Below are positions 57,602-64,000 of a stretch of DNA of 64,000 nt, one piece after another. The translations under genes and the position numbers were made by a program. Every line of letters starts with the position of its first letter. Positions within the stretch are counted from its first letter, which is position 1. Source of the stretch: JAJFFW01 sp038534195 (GTDB lineage Bacteria > Pseudomonadota > Alphaproteobacteria > Caulobacterales > Parvularculaceae); the NCBI GenBank assembly GCA_038534195.1, contig JBCAXE010000010.1, positions 1 through 64,000 of the forward strand, written 5' to 3'. The notes under the pieces are model-generated. The model did not search any database, was not told the DNA's origin, and saw nothing but the letters and a program-made list of their open reading frames with translations.

Positions 57602-59506
57602 ATGACAACGAATAATGTAGCGCGGCGCACGCTCGGCGGCCTTCTCACTGTGTCCACATTGGCGCTCATCGTCTCGTGCGGCCAACAGGCGGCCCAACAG
57701 ACAACGACGTCCGAAGCGAGCACGACCCCAGCCGCCGCGATAGAGACCGCCTCCGCAGAACCGACGCTCGATGAGGCGCAGGCGTTCATTGAACGTGTTG
57801 AGAAATCCTATCGCGAGTTCGGGGAATATTCCGCACGCACACAATGGACGCAGGCGACAAACATTACCTTCGACACAAACTGGCTGGCGACCAAGGTCGG
57901 GGCGGAAGGCACCAAGCTCGGCGTGGACTTCGCCAATGAAGCCAAACGCTTCAACGACCTCGACTTACCGGCGGACATGCGCCGCAAAATCGAAATGATC
58001 AAGCTCGGCGTCAACGTGCCGGCCCCGTCGCGCGACGGGGCCGCCAACGAACTCGCTGAGATCGAAAACCGCATGGGCTCGCAATACGCCACCGGTAAAA
58101 TAACCCTCGACGGCGAGGAAGTGGGCCGCAATGATCTCGAAGCCATGATGGGAACGGTGCGCGAAGCCGCCCGCCTGCAGGAGATCTGGACCAAATGGCG
58201 CGAGGTGCCGGTCGCAGCCTATGGCGACGCGGACGGCGACATGAAGACCGATTACGCCCGCATGGTGGACATCGCCAACGAAGGCGCACGCGAATTAGGT
58301 TTTGACGATCTCGGGACCATGTGGCGCGCGCGCTATGACTTGCCGCCAGCGGAATTCGCCGCGGAAACCGACCGCCTGTGGGGCCAGGTCAAACCGCTCT
58401 ACGACCAATTGCAATGCCACGTCCGCGCCAAACTGAACGAAACTTACGGCGAGGAGGCCGTGCCGCTCGATCAACCGATCCGGGCCGACCTTCTCGGCAA
58501 TATGTGGGCGCAAAGCTGGGGAAATATTTATGATCTTGTGGCGCCCGGCGACGCCGATCCCGGCTATGATCTGACTGATCTGCTGGTGTCGAACGGTTAC
58601 GACGCGGAGCAAATGGTCCGCACCGGCGAAGCATTTTTCTCATCGCTCGGCTTTGCGCCGCTCCCTGAAACCTTCTGGGAACGCTCGCAGATCACAAAAC
58701 CAGCGGACCGCGAAGTGGTCTGCCACGCATCCGCCTGGAACCTCGACGGCGCGGACGACATTCGTATCAAAATGTGCACCAAGGTGAATTCGGATGATTT
58801 CCAGACCGTGCACCACGAGCTTGGCCACAATTACTATCAAAGGGCGTATAAGGAGCAATCGCCGATTTACTGGACGGGCGCCAATGGCGGCTTTCATGAG
58901 GCCATCGGCGACATGATTGCGCTGTCGCTGACGCCTGAATATCTGACGCAGATCGGGCTCTTGGGCGAAGCCCCCGACGCCTCCAAGGATGTGGGGCTTC
59001 TAATGAGTCAAGCCCTTGAAAAAATTGCGTTTATGCCATTCGGCCTGCTCGTCGACAAATGGCGCTGGCAGGTCTTTTCCGGTGAACTGACGTCGGCCAC
59101 TTACAATGAAGGCTGGTGGAACTTGCGCACGCAATATCAGGGCATCCGCCCGCCCGTGGCGCGCTCGAACGATTATTTTGACCCGGGCGGCAAATATCAC
59201 GTCCCAAACAATGTGTCGTACACGCGCTATTTTATCGCGCACATTCTGCAGTTTCAGTTTCATAAGGCCGCCTGCGATATGGCGGGCTGGGAAGGACCGC
59301 TGCATCGCTGTTCAATCTACGGGGCGGAGAATGTCGGCGAGAAATTTAACGCCATGCTGGAGCTGGGGGCGTCAAAGCCCTGGCCTGAAGCGCTCGAAGA
59401 GTTCACAGGTTCGCCGGCGATGGACGGGTCTGCTGTGGTCGAGTATTTCGCGCCGTTGATGACCTGGCTTGAAGAGCAGAACGCCGATCGCACTTGCGGC
59501 TGGTAA
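57602..59506 (+). CDS. M2 family peptidyl-dipeptidase (ACE-like), lipoprotein
   Basis: A 634-residue zinc metallopeptidase of the angiotensin-converting-enzyme family, single-domain form. The N-terminus is a lipoprotein signal with the cysteine in LIVSCG, so it is exported and lipid-anchored. The catalytic HExxH is VHHELGHNYYQ, and the third zinc ligand glutamate is in GGFHEAIGDMIALS. Flanking AAYKEQSP and WWNLRTQYQG match the family. It removes dipeptides from peptide C-termini in the periplasm. With the S46 enzyme and M24 peptidase elsewhere in the window, it points to extensive peptide use. A strong terminator follows. Confidence 0.95.
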   Translation: MTTNNVARRTLGGLLTVSTLALIVSCGQQAAQQTTTSEASTTPAAAIETASAEPTLDEAQAFIERVEKSYREFGEYSARTQWTQATNITFDTNWLATKVGAEGTKLGVDFANEAKRFNDLDLPADMRRKIEMIKLGVNVPAPSRDGAANELAEIENRMGSQYATGKITLDGEEVGRNDLEAMMGTVREAARLQEIWTKWREVPVAAYGDADGDMKTDYARMVDIANEGARELGFDDLGTMWRARYDLPPAEFAAETDRLWGQVKPLYDQLQCHVRAKLNETYGEEAVPLDQPIRADLLGNMWAQSWGNIYDLVAPGDADPGYDLTDLLVSNGYDAEQMVRTGEAFFSSLGFAPLPETFWERSQITKPADREVVCHASAWNLDGADDIRIKMCTKVNSDDFQTVHHELGHNYYQRAYKEQSPIYWTGANGGFHEAIGDMIALSLTPEYLTQIGLLGEAPDASKDVGLLMSQALEKIAFMPFGLLVDKWRWQVFSGELTSATYNEGWWNLRTQYQGIRPPVARSNDYFDPGGKYHVPNNVSYTRYFIAHILQFQFHKAACDMAGWEGPLHRCSIYGAENVGEKFNAMLELGASKPWPEALEEFTGSPAMDGSAVVEYFAPLMTWLEEQNADRTCGW

Positions 59507-59530
59507 GCTTCACTTTTTTCCTTCCGTAGG

Positions 59531-59556
59531 AAAGCCCCGCTTCGAGCGGGGCTTTT
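59531..59556. terminator. Bidirectional terminator between M2 peptidase and coaE
   Basis: AAAGCCCCGCT-TCG-AGCGGGGCTTT with five T on plus and a matching A/T-rich flank on minus. It lies between the convergent M2 peptidase and coaE stops, and serves both. Confidence 0.85.
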
Positions 59557-59562
59557 TGATAC

Positions 59563-60192
59563 TTAATGAGCCCACGGGCCATCGCCTTCGTCGCCAACAC
59601 CGAATTTGCGCCGGATTTCCTCGACGACCGACGCCACTTCGGCTTGCGTTTCTTCCAACGGGCGATCAGTGTTGATGACGTAGTCGGCGTAGCGTCTTTT
59701 CTCTTCGTCCGGCATCTGCGCCGCTAAAATCGCATTGAATTTTTCTTCGTCCATGCCCGGCCGGCCGAGAACGCGCGCGCGTTGGGTCTCCGGCGAGGCG
59801 GAGACGACGACGACGACATGAAACAGTTCAGCCGCGTTATTTTCAAAAAGAAGCGGAATGTCGAGAACCAGGATCTCAACGCCCTCCTCAATCGCTTTTT
59901 CAATGCATGCCTGGCGATCATCAGCGACGAGCGGGTGAACGATATCTTCAAGGCGGCGCAAACTGTCGGGCGCGCCGAGAACAAGATTAGCAAGCCGCGT
60001 CCGGTCCACAGCGCCGTCAACGACCGCGCTCGGAAACGCCGCTTCGATCAGCGGCGCGGCGACGCCGCCCTTGGCGTAAAGCCGGTGCACTGCGTCGTCG
60101 GCGTTCCAGACAGCAGCGCCTTCCTTGGCGAACATCATCGAAACCGTGGACTTGCCCATGCCGATGGAGCCTGTGAGCCCGACAAGGATCAT
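59563..60192 (-). CDS. coaE: Dephospho-CoA kinase
   Basis: A 209-residue P-loop kinase that phosphorylates the ribose 3'-OH of dephospho-CoA in the last step of coenzyme A synthesis. It has the P-loop GLTGSIGMGKST at residue 5-16, the family segment WNADDAVHRLY, and DIPLLFENNAAELF. Its ATG overlaps the aroE stop (ATGA), so it is coupled to aroE-maf-ppsR on the minus strand. The C-terminal RRKFGVGDEGDGPWAH is unremarkable. In related genomes dnaQ follows; here a terminator and the convergent M2 gene do. Confidence 0.96.
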   Translation of the reverse strand: MILVGLTGSIGMGKSTVSMMFAKEGAAVWNADDAVHRLYAKGGVAAPLIEAAFPSAVVDGAVDRTRLANLVLGAPDSLRRLEDIVHPLVADDRQACIEKAIEEGVEILVLDIPLLFENNAAELFHVVVVVSASPETQRARVLGRPGMDEEKFNAILAAQMPDEEKRRYADYVINTDRPLEETQAEVASVVEEIRRKFGVGDEGDGPWAH

Positions 60193-61052
60193 GGCGCTTC
60201 CCTTTTTTTCAGCGTTTCTTCCAGAAGCGCGCGCAGGGGCGCGTCAACCACCGCCTGCGCCCCAAGCCAGGCTTTATACCCTGGGACCGCCTGATGCATG
60301 AGCATGGCGAGACCGTCCATGGTCGCCAGTCCCCTCTGCTCTGCATCCAGAATAAGATTTGTTTTCAATGGTTTATAGATGATATCGCTGACCAGAACGT
60401 GGCGCGGCGCCTTATTGAGGTCTAGCGGCAATGGCGGCGCCCCGGCCATGCCGAGGGTTGTGGTATTGACGATGATGCTTACCGACGAAAAGACCTGCTT
60501 ATAGTCTTTCCACGGAATAACAGTCGCCGCATCGCCAATCGACTGCGCCAAAGATTCCGCGTTGGATAATGTCCGGTTACAAATGAAAATGCGATCAAAG
60601 TTTAACGAAAGGAGCGCTGCGGCGACGCCGCGCGCTGCGCCGCCGGCGCCAATGAGCAGCGCCGCCTTGGTCTCTTGCGGGCCCTCCAAATAGGGCCGGC
60701 AGGCGTTCGCAAAACCGATCACGTCGGAATTATCAGCATAGGTCCGGTTATCGATAAAGGAGAGCATGTTCGCGGCCTGGACGCTCTCGGCGGTTTCGCT
60801 ATGCGTATCAGCAAAGCGCAGCGCATGTTCCTTGTGGGGCGCGGTGACATTTACGCCTGAAAGTCCAAGATCGCGCGCCGCCGTCACCGCGCGGACAAAG
60901 TCGGCTTCGCTGCCATCCGTAGCGATAGGAATATAATAGGCGTTCGCGTTTTCACGGTCAGCCCATTCGCGGTGAATAACTGGCGACAGGGAGTGCCCAA
61001 TCGGATTACCGATCACGCCCGCAAGACGCAGCTTATCCGGCGATGTCATCAT
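60189..61052 (-). CDS. aroE: Shikimate dehydrogenase
   Basis: A 287-residue enzyme that reduces 3-dehydroshikimate with NADPH. The substrate site has GNPIGHSLSPVIH, the catalytic lysine in NVTAPHKEHALRF and the aspartate in NRTYADNSDVIGFA. The NADP-binding loop is LIGAGGAARGVAAAL. The start is taken at the first ATG after the maf stop (TGAGATG), rather than the longer open frame, since homologues begin near DKLRLAGVIGNP. It overlaps coaE at its stop. Confidence 0.96.
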   Translation of the reverse strand: MMTSPDKLRLAGVIGNPIGHSLSPVIHREWADRENANAYYIPIATDGSEADFVRAVTAARDLGLSGVNVTAPHKEHALRFADTHSETAESVQAANMLSFIDNRTYADNSDVIGFANACRPYLEGPQETKAALLIGAGGAARGVAAALLSLNFDRIFICNRTLSNAESLAQSIGDAATVIPWKDYKQVFSSVSIIVNTTTLGMAGAPPLPLDLNKAPRHVLVSDIIYKPLKTNLILDAEQRGLATMDGLAMLMHQAVPGYKAWLGAQAVVDAPLRALLEETLKKREAP

Positions 61053-61053
61053 C

Positions 61054-61644
61054 TCAGAAATCCAGTGCGCCCGCTTCGCGCAGATAACGCAAGAGCGGGT
61101 AAAGCGAGAGCCCCAGGACAGCGAAATAATCGCCGTCAATACGATCAAACAACCGCGCGCCAAGGCGCTCCACCTGGTAAGCGCCGACGCTCGATAAGAT
61201 CGCCGGTCCCGCCGCATCGATATAGGCATCAATTTCTTCATCACCCATGATGCGCATGTGAAGCGCCGGTCGATCGATAAAACGCTGAACGATACACCCG
61301 GCCCGAGCGATGGAAACCGCGTTAATCAGCGTATGGCTCGACCCTTGAAGACGCTTAAGGCGAGCGGCGGCTTCCTCGAGTGACTTTGGTTTGTCATACG
61401 CCCTGCCCTCATGTTCCATAATCTGATCAGACCCGATTACGATCGCGCTGTCATCGGCTTGCGCAGCAAGCGCCTTTGCATCCGCCAGCGCTGCGGCGAT
61501 CGCCTCAAGATCAAGGCCCTTTTCCTGGCCGGACTCCTTAATCGCATCTTCATCCACATCCGGTTTAACGATATCAAACGCAAGCCCAACATCATTGAGG
61601 ATTTTCGCGCGGATTGCGCTGCCGGACGCCAGAACGATTTTCAT
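61054..61644 (-). CDS. maf: Maf family nucleotide pyrophosphatase
   Basis: A 196-residue Maf protein that hydrolyses non-canonical or canonical nucleoside triphosphates to monophosphates. It opens with the conserved IVLASGSAIRAKILNDVG, has IGSDQIMEHEGRAYDKPKS in the middle, and GAYQVERLGARLFDRIDGDYFAVLGLSLYPLL near the end. In Caulobacter-type genomes it sits between ppsR and aroE, as here. Its start overlaps the ppsR stop by 4 bases. Confidence 0.95.
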   Translation of the reverse strand: MKIVLASGSAIRAKILNDVGLAFDIVKPDVDEDAIKESGQEKGLDLEAIAAALADAKALAAQADDSAIVIGSDQIMEHEGRAYDKPKSLEEAAARLKRLQGSSHTLINAVSIARAGCIVQRFIDRPALHMRIMGDEEIDAYIDAAGPAILSSVGAYQVERLGARLFDRIDGDYFAVLGLSLYPLLRYLREAGALDF

Positions 61645-62522
61645 ACGGATGAATTTTCCTCGTGACCGCGATTTTGCCGTGCTGAAAGCTTCGTGAGGAT
61701 GGCGGCGGCTGTTTCTTCAACGGATTTGCGGGTCACATCAATGATCGGCCAGCGGTGTTTGGTGAAAAGACGCTTGGCGCGCTGCACTTCTTTTTTGACT
61801 TCATCAAGATCGGAGTAAGATTGCGCGTGTTGGGCGGCGTTTAACTCACCAAGGCGGCTTTTGCGGATTTGCGCGAGCCGTTCAGGACTTGCCACAAGTC
61901 CGATAATCATCGGTTTTCGCAAGGCGAACACGTGGTCTGGCAAATCAGCTGTGGGCACCAGCGGGATATTCGCAGCTTTCACGCCTCTGTTCGCGAGATA
62001 CATACAGGTTGGCGTTTTCGACGTGCGGCTGACACCGATCAGGACGACATCCGCCGGCTCCAAATCCCAGATCATCTGCCCGTCGTCATGGGCGAGCGTA
62101 TAATCAAGCGCTTCGATACGCCGGAAATAGGCGTCATCCATTTCGTGCTGAGCGCCGGTTTGACGCGACTGCTCTAGGCCCAGATATTCTGTGAATGCGC
62201 CTAATAACGGGTCGAGGATCGAAACGGCGGGTGTTTGCAGTTCTGAGCAGCGAATTTCAAGCCGGCGGCGTAGTTCAGGGTTAATTACTGTATGGAGGAC
62301 CAGACCTGGCGAGGCTTCAATCTCGCGCATCACCCGGTCGAGCTGCACCTGCGAGCGGATCAGGGAGTGCACATGCTCGAGCGGTTTCGCAGCGGCGAAC
62401 TGCGCCGTTGTCGCTTTCAGAACAGCATTCAATGTCTCGCCCGTCGAATCGGAAACGAGGTGCACGTGAAAGAAGCTCGCGAGCGGCGCGTCTTTGAAGC
62501 CGGTGGAGGAAATTTCAGACAT
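61641..62522 (-). CDS. ppsR: Pyruvate phosphate dikinase regulatory protein (DUF299)
   Basis: A 293-residue bifunctional kinase/pyrophosphorylase of the DUF299 family, which in relatives controls pyruvate phosphate dikinase or PEP synthase by threonine phosphorylation. It has FHVHLVSDSTGETLNAVLKA, LIGVSRTSKTPTCMYLANRGVKAANIPLVP with a P-loop-like site, and RLAQIRKSRL. The start MSEISS replaces an upstream ATG because homologues begin close to FHVHLVSDSTGET and because the longer frame would run into the origin region. It is the first gene of ppsR-maf-aroE-coaE. Confidence 0.94.
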   Translation of the reverse strand: MSEISSTGFKDAPLASFFHVHLVSDSTGETLNAVLKATTAQFAAAKPLEHVHSLIRSQVQLDRVMREIEASPGLVLHTVINPELRRRLEIRCSELQTPAVSILDPLLGAFTEYLGLEQSRQTGAQHEMDDAYFRRIEALDYTLAHDDGQMIWDLEPADVVLIGVSRTSKTPTCMYLANRGVKAANIPLVPTADLPDHVFALRKPMIIGLVASPERLAQIRKSRLGELNAAQHAQSYSDLDEVKKEVQRAKRLFTKHRWPIIDVTRKSVEETAAAILTKLSARQNRGHEENSSV

Positions 62523-62630
62523 ACCTGTGGACTTTATGGGAAAAAGGCCTGTGCGAGTAGCGCCATTCTTACCAAAGCCCGAGTTTTGCAAAATTCACCC
62601 GATGCGGCGCCCAAGAGCATTTGAAAATAT

Positions 62631-62639
62631 TGATCCCCA
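62631..62639 (+). promoter_or_regulatory. DnaA W-box-like site
   Basis: TGATCCCCA joins the TGATC start of Caulobacter G-boxes to the TCCCCA core of its W-boxes, the weak DnaA sites of that origin. Confidence 0.45.
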
Positions 62640-62668
62640 TCCAAGACCCTATTCTACTTTGAAGCCGG

Positions 62669-62674
62669 TGGGGA
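62669..62674 (-). promoter_or_regulatory. DnaA W-box-like site, reverse
   Basis: TGGGGA on plus, that is TCCCCA on minus, the W-box core. It is short, so taken alone it carries little weight; it matters only with the neighbouring sites. Confidence 0.3.
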
Positions 62675-62715
62675 CAATTGTAGTTTCCCATTACCCGCTG
62701 CATAAAAATTGTTGA

Positions 62716-62741
62716 GAAAACAAACTGCTAAGCTTGTTTTC
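62716..62741. repeat. Inverted repeat in the origin region
   Basis: GAAAACAA and TTGTTTTC separated by 10 bases. No T tract follows, so it is not a terminator; it could be a protein-binding site or help strand opening. Confidence 0.6.
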
Positions 62742-62856
62742 CCGGTATGACCAGATAACATTTCACCCAGGGATAATAATAAGGAACTTGCACGGAATGT
62801 CTGTTGATTTACAAGTTGGCTTTGGTTTTCCCCCAGCTTCCAGCCCTACTCTTTTA

Positions 62857-62871
62857 TTAACCCTTTTTTAA
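62857..62871. promoter_or_regulatory. CtrA box 1 at the origin
   Basis: TTAA-CCCTTTT-TTAA, perfect consensus, 27 bases upstream of hemE. Confidence 0.75.
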
Positions 62872-62877
62872 AAGAGA

Positions 62878-62892
62878 TTAAGAAAGGATTAA
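62878..62892. promoter_or_regulatory. CtrA box 2 at the origin
   Basis: TTAA-GAAAGGA-TTAA, perfect consensus, six bases before the hemE ATG. It covers the AAAGGA that would serve as hemE ribosome site, so CtrA binding here would block the hemE promoter or start region. It lies 21 bases (two helical turns) from box 1. Confidence 0.75.
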
Positions 62893-62898
62893 TGAGAC

Positions 62899-63969
62899 AT
62901 GACGCCAGGCTCCTCAGCAACGCCGTCGCCATCGCTCTTCATACAAACGCTTCAAGGCGAGGCATCGGCCATACCGCCAATCTGGTTTATGCGTCAGGCG
63001 GGGCGTTACTTGCCGGAATATCGTGAAGTCCGTCAGCAAGCGGGCTCGTTTCTCGATCTGTGCTATAATTCGGAATTGGCGGCAGAAGTGACGCTTCAGC
63101 CGATCCGCCGTTATGATCTCGACGCAGCGATTTTGTTCGCCGATATTCTCCTTATTCCTCACGCCATGGGCCAGAATGTGTGGTTTGAGCAAGGCGAAGG
63201 CCCGCGGCTTGATCCCCCCGTAACCCAAGATCACTTGGATTCGTTTCGGGCGAGCAACATTCGCGAGACGCTCTCGCCGGTCTATGAGACTGTGCGCCGC
63301 GTGCGTGCAAGCCTCAGTGCCGATAAAGCGTTGATCGGCTTTGCCGGGGCGCCTTGGACGGTCGCCACTTACATGCTCGCCGGCGGTTCGCAAAAAGATC
63401 CCGCGGCGTGGCGGGCGGAGTATTACCAGAACCCGGGTTTTCTCCTTGGATTGATTGATCTCCTTACCGAAAAGACGATTGAGTATCTTTGCGCTCAGAT
63501 TGATGCTGGGGCTGATGCTATCCAGCTTTTCGACAGTTGGGCCAGCGATTTGCCCTGGCCGGTGCTTGAAGCGGTGAGCATGAAACCGATGGACCGCATC
63601 GCGCGCGCTGTGAAAGCGCATAAAGCCGATACGCCAGTGATCTTTTTCCCGAAAGGCGTCGGCGAGAAGGCGATGGAATATGCCTTGCTTGGCTCAGGAA
63701 ACGCCGTGGGGATCGATTTCGGTATGGACCCGGCTTGGGCGCGCACAAATCTATCGCCGCATGTGACGGTTCAGGGAGGGCTTGATCCGTTACTGACAGT
63801 GAGCGGCGGCGATGCAATGTTCGAGAGCGCGTCTACATATTTGAAGCTGTTCCACGACGCGCCGTATGTATTCAATCTGGGCCACGGATTTACCCCGCAA
63901 ACGCCGCCGGAGAATGTCGCAGCGTTGATTGACTTTGTGCGCAGCGGAGAGGGCGTCCGCCATGCGTGA
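62899..63969 (+). CDS. hemE: Uroporphyrinogen decarboxylase
   Basis: A 356-residue enzyme that decarboxylates uroporphyrinogen III to coproporphyrinogen III in heme synthesis. It has IWFMRQAGRYLPEYREVR at the active site, the aspartate in AILFADILLIPHAMGQ, GFAGAPWTVATYMLAGG, and the conserved HGFTPQTPPENV at the end. It borders the putative origin, as in Caulobacter. The ribosome site is weak and overlaps a CtrA box, so its expression is probably tied to cell-cycle state. Its stop overlaps the start of the next gene. Confidence 0.97.
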   Translation: MTPGSSATPSPSLFIQTLQGEASAIPPIWFMRQAGRYLPEYREVRQQAGSFLDLCYNSELAAEVTLQPIRRYDLDAAILFADILLIPHAMGQNVWFEQGEGPRLDPPVTQDHLDSFRASNIRETLSPVYETVRRVRASLSADKALIGFAGAPWTVATYMLAGGSQKDPAAWRAEYYQNPGFLLGLIDLLTEKTIEYLCAQIDAGADAIQLFDSWASDLPWPVLEAVSMKPMDRIARAVKAHKADTPVIFFPKGVGEKAMEYALLGSGNAVGIDFGMDPAWARTNLSPHVTVQGGLDPLLTVSGGDAMFESASTYLKLFHDAPYVFNLGHGFTPQTPPENVAALIDFVRSGEGVRHA

Positions 63970-64000
63970 TTTTCTCATTCAGAACTATGCGTGGATAAAG
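63962..64000 (+). CDS. hemJ: Start of probable HemJ-type protoporphyrinogen oxidase (partial)
   Basis: Only 13 codons are present (MRDFLIQNYAWIK). The YxWIK ending matches the opening of HemJ, and hemJ after hemE is the order I recall in alphaproteobacteria. The ATG overlaps hemE by 8 bases, suggesting coupling. Confidence 0.6.
   Translation, partial: MRDFLIQNYAWIK

Larger units (their letters stand above)
62523..62898. other. oriC: Putative chromosome replication origin (oriC)
   Basis: The 376-base gap between divergent ppsR and hemE, the exact location of the Caulobacter origin. It is AT-richer than its surroundings. It holds two perfect CtrA boxes 21 bases apart (62857-62871, 62878-62892); two sites with the TCCCCA core of Caulobacter DnaA W-boxes (TGATCCCCA at 62631-62639, reverse TCCCCA at 62669-62674); a TCCACA core (reverse, 62526-62531); and an 8-base inverted repeat at 62716-62741. 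No full TTATCCACA box was seen. The hemE promoter must also lie here. Confidence 0.7.

Noticed and set aside
1..64000. Insertion sequences, prophage, integrases, CRISPR arrays, rRNA genes
   Set aside because: No transposase, integrase or phage structural proteins were recognised in the translated frames; no regularly spaced repeats; no rRNA-like segments.

Overview
The window is chromosomal DNA of a GC-rich alphaproteobacterium that uses the CckA-CtrA cell-cycle circuit. Evidence: a CckA-type hybrid kinase directly downstream of fliQ-fliR-flhB; seven perfect TTAA-N7-TTAA CtrA boxes, all between genes; the ppsR/hemE junction that carries the replication origin in Caulobacter; and the alphaproteobacterial sets smr-mltA-timA / fxsA-secB / dnaQ and coaE-aroE-maf-ppsR. 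A Caulobacterales, Hyphomonadaceae or Parvularculaceae-like lineage fits, but the genus cannot be fixed by reading. No insertion sequence, prophage, integrase, CRISPR array or rRNA operon was seen. The only RNA gene found is one tRNA-Leu(CAA).

Layout. 1-10 kb: an AT-richer two-TM potassium channel, a four-TM protein, a TIR/TolB-like/TPR protein, a secreted S46 dipeptidyl-peptidase, a divergent prephenate-dehydratase-like protein with a C-terminal membrane anchor and a CtrA box upstream, and a coupled NmrA / short TM protein / DUF1772 operon. 10-14.6 kb: the conserved block smr, mltA, timA, fxsA, secB, dnaQ. 14.7-27.5 kb: an M24 peptidase, cckA, flhB, fliR, fliQ, then an alginate-export-like porin, an N-acyl-D-amino-acid deacylase-like amidohydrolase and an exported protein with a sorting-signal-like tail, then fliE, flgC, flgB. 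A small ORF copying the flgC start and carrying 27-bp repeats sits between flgB and flgC.

27.5-39.8 kb: patatin phospholipase, a DUF302 lipoprotein, a proteasome-like N-terminal-nucleophile hydrolase with an uncharacterised partner, two tiny TM proteins, a three-gene membrane operon (fatty acid hydroxylase, ABA4-like, 7-TM), SelO, threonine deaminase, PEP-CTERM-type genes, and a divergent alcohol dehydrogenase/TetR pair with a palindromic operator. 39.8-50.4 kb: NfeD/NfeD/slipin operon, TonB-dependent receptor, TusA-like protein, a SEL1/peptidoglycan-binding protein, a secreted beta-helix protein and a CtrA-boxed TadG-like vWA protein. 50.5-59.5 kb: tRNA-Leu, a GCS2 ligase/AstE-like hydrolase pair, DUF697, ExoD, DsbB, Coq7, a PhyH dioxygenase and an M2 peptidase. 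59.5-64 kb: coaE, aroE, maf and ppsR (overlapping, minus strand), the putative origin, hemE and the start of a probable hemJ.

The parts connect through cell-cycle control. CtrA boxes lie at the presumptive origin/hemE promoter and upstream of cckA, fliQ, the TadG-like gene, the prephenate-dehydratase-like gene and a tiny exported protein, with a one-mismatch site upstream of flgB. Replication licensing, flagellar export and Tad-pilus-type surface functions would then share one regulator. The origin-proximal gene set appears split: about 45 kb lies between coaE and dnaQ, which I recall as neighbours in related genomes. The least explained items are the proteasome-like gene pair (29255-30994) and the membrane-anchored prephenate-dehydratase-like protein (6764-8356).
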